Assembly (NCBI GenBank): GCA_012270965.1
Contig: JAAXHJ010000041.1
Coordinates: forward strand, 21,169 to 85,168
Direction of reading: 5' to 3'
Source of the DNA: Candidatus Palauibacter poriticola
GTDB lineage: Bacteria; Gemmatimonadota; Gemmatimonadetes; Palauibacterales; Palauibacteraceae
DNA length: 64,000 nucleotides
Shown here: piece by piece, positions 1 through 8,729 of the stretch
Layout: each line of letters opens with the position of its first letter
Numbering within the stretch: position 1 is the first letter of the stretch
Notes under the pieces: generated by a model
Seen by the model: only the letters and a program-made list of their open reading frames with translations
The model's database searches: none
What the model was told of the DNA's origin: nothing
Made by a program: the position numbers and the translations under genes

Positions 1-1026
1 CAGTCCCACCCGCGACAGACGGAGGGCTCGGACATCCGGGCCGGGATCTCCATGGATCAGCTCTACGCCCAGCGCTTCGGGCAGGACACGCCGATCCCCT
101 CCATGCAGCTCTGCATCGAGAACGTGGACCAGTCCGGCGGGTGCGCGTACGGGTACGCGTGCGTGTATACGGACACGATCAGTTGGGCGTCGCCTACGGA
201 ACCGCTCCCCATGATCCGCGATCCGAGGGTCGCGTTCGACCAGTTGTTCGGGGCCGGGGGAAGCGCCGAGGAACGCGCCGCCCGCCGCCGGACCAACCGG
301 AGCGTGCTCGACTTCATCGCGGGACGCATCGGGGAACTCCGCCGCGAGCTGGGACCCGTCGACGTCCGCCGGCTCGACCGCTACCTCGACAACGTGCGGG
401 AGATCGAGCGGCGCATCGAGCGCGTCGAGACGCAGAACCGGAGCGGCGAGGAGCGGGCGCTGCCCGAGGCGCCGGCCGGCGTCCCGGACTCCTTCGTCGA
501 GCACGTGCAATTGATGTTCGACCTCCAGGCGCTCGCGTTCGAGTCCGACATGACGCGCGTGTTCTCGTTCAAGCTGGGGCGCGACTCGTCGGCCCGCGTC
601 TTCCCCGAGAGCGGCGTCGACAAGCCGTTCCACCCGGCCTCGCACCACGGCGCCGACGAGGAGAACATCGACGACTTCGCGCAGATCAACCGGTTCCACG
701 TGTCGATGGTCCCCTACCTGCTCGAGCGGCTGCGGAACACGATGGACGGCGAGACCGACCTGCTCGAGAAGACGATGGTCATCTACGGCTCGCCGATGGG
801 CGACCCCAACGTCCACAACCACAAGCGCTGCCCCCTGTTCGTGGCCGGCGGAGCGAACGGAAAGCTAGACGGCGAACTCCACGTGCGGGCCGCGCCGGGC
901 ACGCCGATGGCGAACGCCCTCCTCTCGCTCATGCACGCGCTCGGGCTCGAGGACGTGGAGCAGTTCGGGGACAGCACCGGCACCCTGTCGCTTTCCGCCC
1001 CCGGCGCGAGCGCGGCGGGCTCGTGA
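1..1026 (+). CDS. DUF1552 domain-containing protein (C-terminal part)
   Basis: The frame is open from the first base of the window, so the gene starts upstream; the ATG at 52 is internal. The visible ~341 residues match what I know of DUF1552 proteins: a DQLYAQRFG-type segment, a long helical stretch with RRLDRYLDNVREIERRIE, then HPASHHG and MVIYGSPMGDPNVHNHK, which resemble sulfatase/phosphatase-like metal-site surroundings near the family C-terminus. DUF1552 proteins are usually secreted, encoded beside cytochrome-like DUF1588/1592 partners, and of unproven function. The stop codon TGA overlaps a GTG that could start the following ankyrin gene, and the last codons lie in the first copy of a 42-bp tandem repeat. 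The family call is fairly sure; the function is unknown. Confidence 0.8.
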   Translation, partial: QSHPRQTEGSDIRAGISMDQLYAQRFGQDTPIPSMQLCIENVDQSGGCAYGYACVYTDTISWASPTEPLPMIRDPRVAFDQLFGAGGSAEERAARRRTNRSVLDFIAGRIGELRRELGPVDVRRLDRYLDNVREIERRIERVETQNRSGEERALPEAPAGVPDSFVEHVQLMFDLQALAFESDMTRVFSFKLGRDSSARVFPESGVDKPFHPASHHGADEENIDDFAQINRFHVSMVPYLLERLRNTMDGETDLLEKTMVIYGSPMGDPNVHNHKRCPLFVAGGANGKLDGELHVRAAPGTPMANALLSLMHALGLEDVEQFGDSTGTLSLSAPGASAAGS

Positions 1027-1120
1027 AGCGGGACGGACATCCTCGGCACGGCCGCCCCCGGCTCGTGAAGCGGGACGGGCGCCACCGGCACGGCTGCGGC
1101 GGGCTCGTGAAGCGTGAGGG
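1018..1120 (+). repeat. 42-bp tandem repeat at the DUF1552/ankyrin junction
   Basis: The core GGCTCGTGAAGCG occurs at 1018, 1060 and 1102, an exact 42-bp period. In the ankyrin frame each copy encodes a basic LVKRDG-type segment and supplies a GTG (1023, 1065, 1107), so the repeat multiplies possible start codons for the downstream gene. Confidence 0.85.
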
Positions 1121-2906
1121 GCGCCCCGGGGTTGCCGCAGCCGCGAGGGCGCCGGCGGTCTCGCTGCTGGCGGTACTCCTGAGCGGCGCGCTCCTTCCCG
1201 ATGCGCCGGTCGCCGACGCGGCGATGAGGGGCGACGTCGCCGCCGTTCGGGCGCTCCTGTCCGATGGCGCGGACGTGAACGCGCCGCAGGGCGACGGAAT
1301 GACCGCGCTGCACTGGGCGGCGCGCTCCGCAAACGCCGGCCTGGCCCGCCTGCTCCTGGAGGCGGGCGCCGATGTCGGCTCCGCCATCCGCATCGGGGCC
1401 TACACGCCGCTGCACCTCGCGGCCGAAGTCGGTGGCTCGGAGGTCGTGGGCCTCCTCCTCGAAGCGGGCGCGGAACAGACCGCCACCACCGGAGATGTGG
1501 GCGGCGCGACTCCGCTGCACCTCGCCGCGGGTGCGGGCGGCGCGGAAGCCGTCCGCCTGCTGCTGGAAAACGGCGGGGACGCCGACATGCGCGAAGCGCG
1601 CTGGGGACAGACGCCGCTCATGTACGCGGCCGCCCGCGGGCGGGAGGCCGCCGTGAGGGCGCTGCTCGCGGGCGGCGCGGATCCATCTCTCGCCACCTGG
1701 GTGACCAACATCACGGCGGTGGCCGAGTGGTCCCAGGCCGACCGCCGCGCTCGCGCGGCCCGGATGCGCGGGGAACCCGAACCGCCGGTGCCGCCCCGCC
1801 CCGCCCCGTCCGATGCGCCGCTGGCCGCCGCCTCCGACGCCCCCGACGTCTCGGGTGCGCGTCTCGCCGCGGAGGACGAGGACGGCTACGAGCGCCCCAT
1901 CGAGGAGCCCGAGCCCCTCGGCTACGGCGACCTCATCGGCGGCCACGGCGGCATGACCGCCCTGCTCCATGCCGCACGCGAAGGGCACGCCGGCACCGTG
2001 CGCGCGCTCATCGAGGGCGGGGCGGACATCGATCAGCCGAGCGGCGGAGACCGCACGAGCCCCATGCTCATCGCGATGATCAACGGCCATTTCGACCTCG
2101 CCATGGAGCTGCTCGAGGCCGGGGCCGATCCCCGACTCGCGTCCGCCGCCGGCGCGACGCCGCTCTTTGCCGCACTCAACGCCCACTGGGCGCCGAAATC
2201 GCGCTACCCGCAGCAGCACGCCTACGGGCAGCAGCGGCACGGCTACCTCGACGTCATGCGACGCCTACTCGACGCCGGCGTGGATCCCGACATCCGTCTC
2301 GAGAAACACCTGTGGTGGGTGTCGTACAACTTCGACCTCCTGCAGATCGACCTGAAGGGCGCGACCCCGTTTTGGCGCGCCGCGTACTCGCTGGACGTGG
2401 AGGCGATGAAGCTCCTCGTCGAGTACGGCGCCGACCCCCACCTCGCCACGATCAAGGTGCCCCCGCGGCGACTCCCGGCGTGGGACCGCGAGAAGCGGGA
2501 CCTGTCCGGGGTTCCCCCCGTACCCGTGGGCGGCCCCGCCGACTACCCGATCCACGCCGCGACCGGCATCGGCTACGGACAGGGCTTCCCGAGCAACGCC
2601 CACCGGTACGTTCCGGACGGCTGGCTGCCGGCCGTTCGCTATCTCGTCGAGGAACTTGGCGCCGACGTGAACCAGCGCGACGATGAGGGCTACACGCCCC
2701 TCCACAACGCGGCCTCGCGCGGCGATCTCGAGGTCATCCGCTTCCTCGTCGAGCACGGCGCGGACGTGACCGCCGTGAGCCGCGTCGGGCAGACGACCGC
2801 GGACATGGCGAACGGCCCCTACCAGCGCACCCAGCCCTTCCCGGAGGCGGTGGCCCTGCTCGAGAGCCTCGGCTCGAAGAACAACCACAACTGCGTGTCC
2901 TGCTGA
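1107..2906 (+). CDS. secreted ankyrin-repeat protein
   Basis: The product has about 599 residues. From the GTG at 1107 it begins with a basic n-region and a hydrophobic stretch (SLLAVLLSGALL) that reads as a signal peptide; upstream in-frame GTGs at 1023 and 1065 are alternatives created by the tandem repeat. Ankyrin repeats fill most of the rest: the TALHWAA, TPLHLAA, TPLMYAA and TPLHNAA signatures recur, with a proline-rich linker at roughly residues 220-270 and less regular repeats after it. The protein ends in NCVSC, two cysteines that could form a disulfide or bind a ligand. Ankyrin arrays bind other proteins; no catalytic domain is visible. It immediately follows the DUF1552 gene and may be translated with it. 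Confidence 0.85.
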   Translation: MKREGRPGVAAAARAPAVSLLAVLLSGALLPDAPVADAAMRGDVAAVRALLSDGADVNAPQGDGMTALHWAARSANAGLARLLLEAGADVGSAIRIGAYTPLHLAAEVGGSEVVGLLLEAGAEQTATTGDVGGATPLHLAAGAGGAEAVRLLLENGGDADMREARWGQTPLMYAAARGREAAVRALLAGGADPSLATWVTNITAVAEWSQADRRARAARMRGEPEPPVPPRPAPSDAPLAAASDAPDVSGARLAAEDEDGYERPIEEPEPLGYGDLIGGHGGMTALLHAAREGHAGTVRALIEGGADIDQPSGGDRTSPMLIAMINGHFDLAMELLEAGADPRLASAAGATPLFAALNAHWAPKSRYPQQHAYGQQRHGYLDVMRRLLDAGVDPDIRLEKHLWWVSYNFDLLQIDLKGATPFWRAAYSLDVEAMKLLVEYGADPHLATIKVPPRRLPAWDREKRDLSGVPPVPVGGPADYPIHAATGIGYGQGFPSNAHRYVPDGWLPAVRYLVEELGADVNQRDDEGYTPLHNAASRGDLEVIRFLVEHGADVTAVSRVGQTTADMANGPYQRTQPFPEAVALLESLGSKNNHNCVSC

Positions 2907-2970
2907 CCCGCGTCCCGCCCCCGCCACCCCATCACGACAGCGACAGTCCGCGCCCCGGGCAGATGCGCCG

Positions 2971-4953
2971 ATGATCACCGTCTCCGGCCTTGGAAAGGCG
3001 TTCGGCGGCCAAGTCCTCTTCCGCGACGCGACCTTCCTCCTCAATCCCGGCGAGTGCCACGGCCTCGTGGGCGCGAACGGATCCGGCAAGACGACGCTCC
3101 TCAACATCCTCGGAGGCGCGGAGGATCCGACGGAGGGATCCGTGACCATCCCGCGACGCTTCCAAGTCGGCATCCTTCGCCAGGACCATTTCCTCCACGA
3201 CGACGAGGAGATTCTCGGCGCCGCGCTCATGGGGAACCCCGATCTGTGGCGCGCCATGGTCGAGCGGGAAGCCCTGATGGAGGCGGAGGACGGAGAGTTC
3301 GATGCCGACCGCTTCTCCGAACTCGAGGAGACCTTCCAACGTCATGACGGCTACGCCGCGGAGGCCCGCGCAGGCGAGATCCTCGAGGGCCTCGGCTTCC
3401 CGAGCGAGATTCACCGCCGGCCGCTCTCCACGCTCTCGGGCGGGTTCAAGCTCCGGGTGCTGCTCGCCCAGGCGCTCGCCGGCGCGCCCGATGTCCTCCT
3501 CCTGGACGAGCCGACGAACCACCTCGACATCCTCTCCATCCGCTGGCTCGAGAAGTTCCTGCGGGAGTACAAGGGAGCGATCGTCGTCATCTCCCACGAC
3601 CACCGGTTTCTCGACAATGTCGCCACGCACATTCTCGACATCGACTACGAGACCGTCACCACTTACAAGGGCAACTATGACGACTATCTGAGCCGGAAGA
3701 AGGAAGACCAGGAGCGGCGCGAGAAGGAACTCGCGAACCGCGAGCGTGAGATCGCCCACCACCGACAGTTCGTCGACCGCTTCCGGGCCAAGGCGAGCAA
3801 GGCGCGGCAGGCCCAGAGCAAACTGCGCCTCATCGAGAAGAAGGCGGAGGCGCTGAAGCCGCTCCCGGCCTCCTCGCGCCGCTATCCGAACTTTCGCTTC
3901 GAGACGCGCCGCCCGAGCGGACGCACCGCCTTGGGAGTGGAGGGCGTGAGGAAGGCGTTCGGCGACAACGAAGTCCTGCACGGCGTCGACCTCGCCCTCG
4001 AACGCGGCGACCGCATGGCGATCATGGGCCCCAACGGGATCGGGAAATCGACGCTGCTCAAGATCGTGATGGGCGAACTCGAGCCCGGCGCCGGCCGCGT
4101 CACGTGGGGTTACGAGACGCACCCAAGCTATTTTGCGCAGGACCAGGAGGCTCGCTTCGGGTCGCCGGGGCAGACCGCCGAGGACTGGATCGCGGGCTTC
4201 TGCCCCGGCCGGACGCTCGGTGTCGTGCGTGGCGAGATGGGGCGGGTACTCTTCTCCGGCGACGACGCGAAGAAGCGGGTGGGCGACCTTTCCGGCGGCG
4301 AGGCCGCCCGGCTCGTCTTCTGCCGGATGGCGATCGAGCGGCCCAACGTCCTCGTCCTCGACGAACCCACGAACCACCTCGACCTCGAATCCATCGAGTC
4401 GCTGGTCAAGGCGCTCCGGCGCTACGACGGCACCCTCATCCTCGTCTCGCACGACCGCTGGTTCGTCTCGCAGCTCGCGACCCGCATCGTCGAGATCTCC
4501 GACCACGGGATCCGCGACTTCCGGGGCAGCTACGAGGAGTACGTCCACTACTGCGGAGACGACCACCTCGATGTCGATACCGTCATCCTCAAGGCCCGGC
4601 GCGAGAAGCGCGCTGCCCGCGATGCCGCCGCCGATACTCGCGGCGTCGTCAACCCCTCCGCCCAGGGAACCTCGCGCCACGCCACCGGCGCGGCAGTCGC
4701 GCGCGGCAACAGAAACCGCTACCGGGGCGGCGCGCTGCGGAAGAAGCTGAACGACATCACCAAGCGGATCGAAGCGGCCGAGACCCGTCTCGCCACCATC
4801 GACGAAGTCTTCGCCGACCCCACCTTCTACGCCGACACCCCCCTCGAGGAAGTCCACGCCCTCCAGACCGAGCGCACCTCCCGCCAGCACGAACTCGACG
4901 AATTGATGCGAGCCTGGGAAAAGGCAGAGACCGAACTGACTCGCTTCGACTAA
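2971..4953 (+). CDS. ABC-F family ATPase
   Basis: A 660-residue protein with two ATP-binding cassettes and no membrane segments, the ABC-F architecture. Cassette 1 has Walker A GANGSGKTT, signature LSGGFKLRV and Walker B LLLDEPTNHLD. Cassette 2 has GPNGIGKST, LSGGEAARL and VLDEPTNHLD. A charged helical linker (about residues 240-310) separates them, and a C-terminal coiled coil follows (about 590-660). Known ABC-F members act on the ribosome, in translation control or antibiotic protection; the paralog type (Uup-, YbiT- or EttA-like) cannot be decided by eye. It starts with ATG at 2971, 64 bp after the ankyrin gene, and is convergent with the Mrr gene. Confidence 0.93.
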   Translation: MITVSGLGKAFGGQVLFRDATFLLNPGECHGLVGANGSGKTTLLNILGGAEDPTEGSVTIPRRFQVGILRQDHFLHDDEEILGAALMGNPDLWRAMVEREALMEAEDGEFDADRFSELEETFQRHDGYAAEARAGEILEGLGFPSEIHRRPLSTLSGGFKLRVLLAQALAGAPDVLLLDEPTNHLDILSIRWLEKFLREYKGAIVVISHDHRFLDNVATHILDIDYETVTTYKGNYDDYLSRKKEDQERREKELANREREIAHHRQFVDRFRAKASKARQAQSKLRLIEKKAEALKPLPASSRRYPNFRFETRRPSGRTALGVEGVRKAFGDNEVLHGVDLALERGDRMAIMGPNGIGKSTLLKIVMGELEPGAGRVTWGYETHPSYFAQDQEARFGSPGQTAEDWIAGFCPGRTLGVVRGEMGRVLFSGDDAKKRVGDLSGGEAARLVFCRMAIERPNVLVLDEPTNHLDLESIESLVKALRRYDGTLILVSHDRWFVSQLATRIVEISDHGIRDFRGSYEEYVHYCGDDHLDVDTVILKARREKRAARDAAADTRGVVNPSAQGTSRHATGAAVARGNRNRYRGGALRKKLNDITKRIEAAETRLATIDEVFADPTFYADTPLEEVHALQTERTSRQHELDELMRAWEKAETELTRFD

Positions 4954-5025
4954 TTCGGCGGGGCCAGGCCCAGCCGCCCTACCCGTGGCTCCACGACCTT
5001 GCAGGAAGCTCGGAGTTCCACCGCC

Positions 5026-6168
5026 TCACACACCACGTTCAACGTCCCGAAACGCATCAACATCGACCTGAAGCGCATCAAAGCGGCGCTTCCTCACTCC
5101 GACTTCGTGCTCGATCAACAGATCGATGAGCTTTTCACCGTCAATCAGCGTGATCGGAGCAGCTCCCAACTCCAATGCCGTGTCTTCGGCACCTGTGGCA
5201 AACTTCGATGTCGTGATGATCGTCCCTCGGACAGCTCCGAATCGAAACAGGGAGCCTCGGAGCGCATCAACCACGGTGCGTTGAATCGTCCGGCTGTGCC
5301 GCTTCGCCTGCACGACTTCACGAATCGCAGTAATCCCGAGTTCGATTTCTCCCACAACATCCACACCGCCATCCCCTGAGGCTTTCGTCACATAGACGTC
5401 ACGGTAACCCATCTCGATCAGCAGTCGCTTAATAAGATGTTCGAACGCGAATGGATCCAACTCCAGAAGGGCATTCCGTAGTTGGTCTCGTGCCGACGCT
5501 TCCTGCTTTCTTACAAGTCGTTGCAGTTCAGAAAACAAAGGGTCCGCGCCCGAGTCCAAATAAGCGAGCCCGGAATCGGTTACCGTGTAGTGGTTGGCCT
5601 TCCGGCCTATGAGGCTCCGATCCAGAAGATTATTCAGGCGACGACGGAGCGCATCTCTAACAGTCGTGTCAGTCTTGTACGGTGACCGTACGCTCCTCAA
5701 GTAGTCCGACCAAACTTCATGGAGTGCGCCGACGGGAGCCGGTCCCGCGTCGGCTACGAAATTGAGGAGCTGGACCACTCCTTCTTGCCGGTCGATGTGT
5801 TCTTCCGTCTCGCCGTATTCTCTGTCTCGAAAATCCCTACCACTCGGAGTCAGATGAAGCACCCCGTCGGGGCCGGTCTCAAGAAGGGCGTAGTTCTGAA
5901 TTAGCAACCAGTGGCCCGTCGTATATCTGGGATTCACCCCTGCTTTCCAGATCTTTTGAGCCAAGACACCGTAATCACCCTCGAGTCTCTTGCCGATCCA
6001 TCTGTCAGGATCCGTCCAATCGACAGGCTCCTGAGGTGTTCCGGTGAACTCCATTAGCTTGGCCCTGAGTTTCGTGACCCGTGATCGAGGCCACCCCGGC
6101 AACACCGTCAGAAGCTTGCGGATTTCGGAGTACGGAGGATATACGGCAGTACGAACCCGCTTTGACAT
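5026..6168 (-). CDS. Mrr-type restriction endonuclease
   Basis: A 380-residue protein. The C-terminal third carries a PD-(D/E)XK nuclease of the Mrr_cat type: GYRDVYVTKASGDGGVDVVG followed by a VQAKRH motif, giving the acidic residues and the catalytic Q-x-K. The N-terminal two thirds (about 1-240) look like winged-helix DNA-recognition modules, with YTVTDSGLAYL just before the nuclease. Mrr enzymes cut modified, usually methylated, foreign DNA. The ATG at 6168 lies 12 nt after GAGGAG; a GTG four codons upstream is possible. No methylase is adjacent, as expected for a modification-dependent enzyme. The longer ORF in the track is antisense read-through of the SLC13 gene. Confidence 0.88.
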   Translation of the reverse strand: MSKRVRTAVYPPYSEIRKLLTVLPGWPRSRVTKLRAKLMEFTGTPQEPVDWTDPDRWIGKRLEGDYGVLAQKIWKAGVNPRYTTGHWLLIQNYALLETGPDGVLHLTPSGRDFRDREYGETEEHIDRQEGVVQLLNFVADAGPAPVGALHEVWSDYLRSVRSPYKTDTTVRDALRRRLNNLLDRSLIGRKANHYTVTDSGLAYLDSGADPLFSELQRLVRKQEASARDQLRNALLELDPFAFEHLIKRLLIEMGYRDVYVTKASGDGGVDVVGEIELGITAIREVVQAKRHSRTIQRTVVDALRGSLFRFGAVRGTIITTSKFATGAEDTALELGAAPITLIDGEKLIDLLIEHEVGVRKRRFDALQVDVDAFRDVERGV

Positions 6169-6371
6169 CTCGGTCACGTTCTCCTCATTCCCTCTAGGTC
6201 CACGCCTCGGAGCTGCATTGCTTTCATCGCTATTGGATCGTCGCGATGAATGGACGCGCTTCGACCGGTCCAAGCAGAACGCAGCCGCCTCGTTGGCCAG
6301 CCCGTCAAAGGTAGGGCTGGGTCGGTAGAGCGAACAGGGGCAATCGAGTTGCTGCCCGAGGGAACGCCCGC

Positions 6372-8729
6372 TCAGAGCGGCCAGACGATGGGAAGGAAGA
6401 AGACGACCATGAGCAGCAGGAGCAGGAAGAGCGGCGCGCCGACCCTCGTGTAGTCGACGACTTTGTAGCCGCCCACGCCCATCACGAGCAGGTTCACCGG
6501 GTGGCCGAAGGGGCTCAGGAAAGCGCAGGAGGAACCCACCGCCACAACCATGAGCAGGGCCCGCGCCGAGAGATCCAGTTCGGAGGCGGCGCTGAGCGCG
6601 ATGGGCGCGACGAGAACGGCGACCGCCGAGGTGGGGACGAACTGCGCCGCGAGCGCGCAGATGAGGAAGAGGCTCGCGATGAGGACGCGCGGTCCCATCT
6701 CCGCCGCCCGCCCCACGACTTCGCGAGCGATGAGTTCCGCCGTGCCGGAGTCCTCCATCGCGAGACCGAGGGCCAGCATCCCGCCAAGGAGCATGACGAC
6801 CCGCCATTCGACGAAGGTGTAGACCTCGTTTCCCTTTACGCACCCCGTGAACACCGTCAGGAGCGCGCCGAGCAGCGCCGCAATGTACACGGGGAGCAGG
6901 TTGAGGGATGCCGTGAGGATGAAGCTCGCCATGATCGCGCTGGCGATCCACGCCCTGTCGGCGCGAAACACCTCGTGGAGCTGCCCGTGGAGGACGAGGA
7001 ATCGCGGGTCGCGGGCGAGGAGCGCGATCTTCCTCCGGGGGCCGTAGATGAGCAGCGCATCCCCGAACTGAAGGGCCATATAAGCGATCCGGAGGTTCGA
7101 GCGGAAGGCCCGTCCCCCCCGGAAGATCGAGAGCAGGTTCAGTCCGTAGGACTCCCGGAAGAGGACCTCGCGCAGCGTCTTGCCCACCAAGTCGGAACTC
7201 GGAGCGAGCGTCACTTCCGCGAACCCGACGTCCTCCGACTCCAGTTCGCCGACCGAGGGTCGTTCGTCCGTCCAAAGGAGTCCCTGCAGCGCCTCCAGCA
7301 CGGCGAAGCAGGCCGGAGTCCCCTCCACGATGAGGCGGTCGCCGGCCCGCAACATCTCCGACGCGTGCGGCAGGGCGATGTCGCCGTCCTCGCGCTCGAT
7401 CTCCAGTACCGTGAGATCGAAGGCGAGCCGGAGACGCGATGCCTCCAGCGTCTGCCCGTCCAGCCAGGAGCGATCCGGGACATGGAGGCGCATCAACCAC
7501 CGGTACAGCCCGTATTCCTCGGTGGCGGAGCCGATGTCGGTCCATCCGATCGATGAGAACTCCGTCGCATGGCGGAATCGCCGGAGCTGGTCTTCTCGCC
7601 CCAGCAGGAGGAGCGCGTCGCCCGCCTCGAATCGCACGGTCTGAAACGAGCCGCCCAGCACGTGGGCGCCGCGGCGGATGGCGACGACGTGCGCTTGGAA
7701 CCGGTTGCGGAAATCGATGCTCCGAACCGTGCTGTCGATGAGGGTCGAGCCCTCGGCGATCTCGACTTCGGCCAGCACGGTCGAATCCCTCACGAGACGT
7801 CCCAGGGCATCGTTCGATTCCCGGTGCCTGGCGAGGTGACCCCAAGCCTGCAGGTGCTCGAGCGCTTCGATCCGCCCCTCGACGATGAGCACGTCGTCGC
7901 TCCGAAGCCGAAAATCCCGCTCCGGGGCCCGCACCAGCTGCCCCTTGCGGCGCACGGCGAGCAGATCGTATCCGAGCGCCTGCCCGAGCCGTGCCTCGAC
8001 GAGTGAACACCCGTCGAGCGCGGAACCCGAGGGAACCCGGAGTGCGATCAGCGACTCCGCGAGCTGGTAGCGGCCGCTGAGGTCGATCTCGTCACCCCCT
8101 TCCTCGTCCGCTGTGGAACGGTCCGGAAGGAAGTGCCTCCCCGCGAGGACCACGTACAGGATCCCCAAGCTGAGCGCGGCCGCGCCGACGGGCGTGAAGG
8201 CGAAGAAACCGAACCCCCCCTGCCCCATGCCTTCGAGGATGCTCGAGAGGAGGATGTTGGGCCCCGTCCCGATGAGCGTCGTCATGCCGCCGAGCAGCGC
8301 CGCGAAGGAGAGCGGGATCAACAGGCGGGACGGACGCATGCCGAGGCGGCGGGAGATCTCGATCACGACGGGTATGAGGAGGGCGACCGCCGCCGTGTTG
8401 TTCATCACCCCCGACATGAGCCCCGACGTCAGCATCAGCAGCGCCGTGACCCGCACCGGAGAGTCCCCCGCGAGCCGCAACACCTGCGCGCCGACGAGGT
8501 TCGCGACGCCGGTCTTGTAGAGCCCGCCGCTGAGCACGAGCACGGCCGCGATGGTGACCACGGCCGGGTTGGCGAACCCATCGATGGCGCGGGCCATCGG
8601 GATGACGCCCGAGATCGCCAGCGAGAGGAGCACCATGAGCGCCACGCCGTCGTAGCGGACCCATTCCGTGATGAAGAGGACGACCGCCACCGCGACGATG
8701 GCGAGGACGATGATGACGTCGGCCGTCAC
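6372..8729 (-). CDS. SLC13-family permease with RCK_C regulatory domains
   Basis: A 785-residue membrane transporter. Hydrophobic segments fill roughly residues 1-195 and 560-785 and include the SLC13/DASS signature GMTTLIGTGPNILL and the C-terminal VGSSCAFLSPFGHPVN. The hydrophilic middle (about 205-545) holds several TrkA_C/RCK_C-like units (for example LRSDDVLIVEG, AGDRLIVEGTP, FGDALLIYGP), which in relatives gate transport by small-molecule binding. The substrate is probably an anion such as a dicarboxylate or sulfate, but this cannot be fixed from sequence. It starts at GTG 8729, whose TG forms part of the TGA stop of the upstream permease (GTGA overlap), so the two are translationally coupled. 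Confidence 0.9.
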   Translation of the reverse strand: MTADVIIVLAIVAVAVVLFITEWVRYDGVALMVLLSLAISGVIPMARAIDGFANPAVVTIAAVLVLSGGLYKTGVANLVGAQVLRLAGDSPVRVTALLMLTSGLMSGVMNNTAAVALLIPVVIEISRRLGMRPSRLLIPLSFAALLGGMTTLIGTGPNILLSSILEGMGQGGFGFFAFTPVGAAALSLGILYVVLAGRHFLPDRSTADEEGGDEIDLSGRYQLAESLIALRVPSGSALDGCSLVEARLGQALGYDLLAVRRKGQLVRAPERDFRLRSDDVLIVEGRIEALEHLQAWGHLARHRESNDALGRLVRDSTVLAEVEIAEGSTLIDSTVRSIDFRNRFQAHVVAIRRGAHVLGGSFQTVRFEAGDALLLLGREDQLRRFRHATEFSSIGWTDIGSATEEYGLYRWLMRLHVPDRSWLDGQTLEASRLRLAFDLTVLEIEREDGDIALPHASEMLRAGDRLIVEGTPACFAVLEALQGLLWTDERPSVGELESEDVGFAEVTLAPSSDLVGKTLREVLFRESYGLNLLSIFRGGRAFRSNLRIAYMALQFGDALLIYGPRRKIALLARDPRFLVLHGQLHEVFRADRAWIASAIMASFILTASLNLLPVYIAALLGALLTVFTGCVKGNEVYTFVEWRVVMLLGGMLALGLAMEDSGTAELIAREVVGRAAEMGPRVLIASLFLICALAAQFVPTSAVAVLVAPIALSAASELDLSARALLMVVAVGSSCAFLSPFGHPVNLLVMGVGGYKVVDYTRVGAPLFLLLLLMVVFFLPIVWPL

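Noticed and set aside
141-1106. 921-residue ORF starting at 141 on the plus strand
   Set aside because: Its first ~320 residues are an Arg/Pro-rich shadow of the DUF1552 gene in another frame; only the ankyrin part from about 1023/1107 is real.
2932-4890. 652-residue minus-strand ORF over the ABC-F gene
   Set aside because: Antisense shadow of a clear ABC-F ATPase; composition is biased and no domain is recognisable.
6501-7556. Long plus-strand ORFs over the SLC13 and permease genes
   Set aside because: Charged, repetitive translations antisense to transporters with many conserved motifs.
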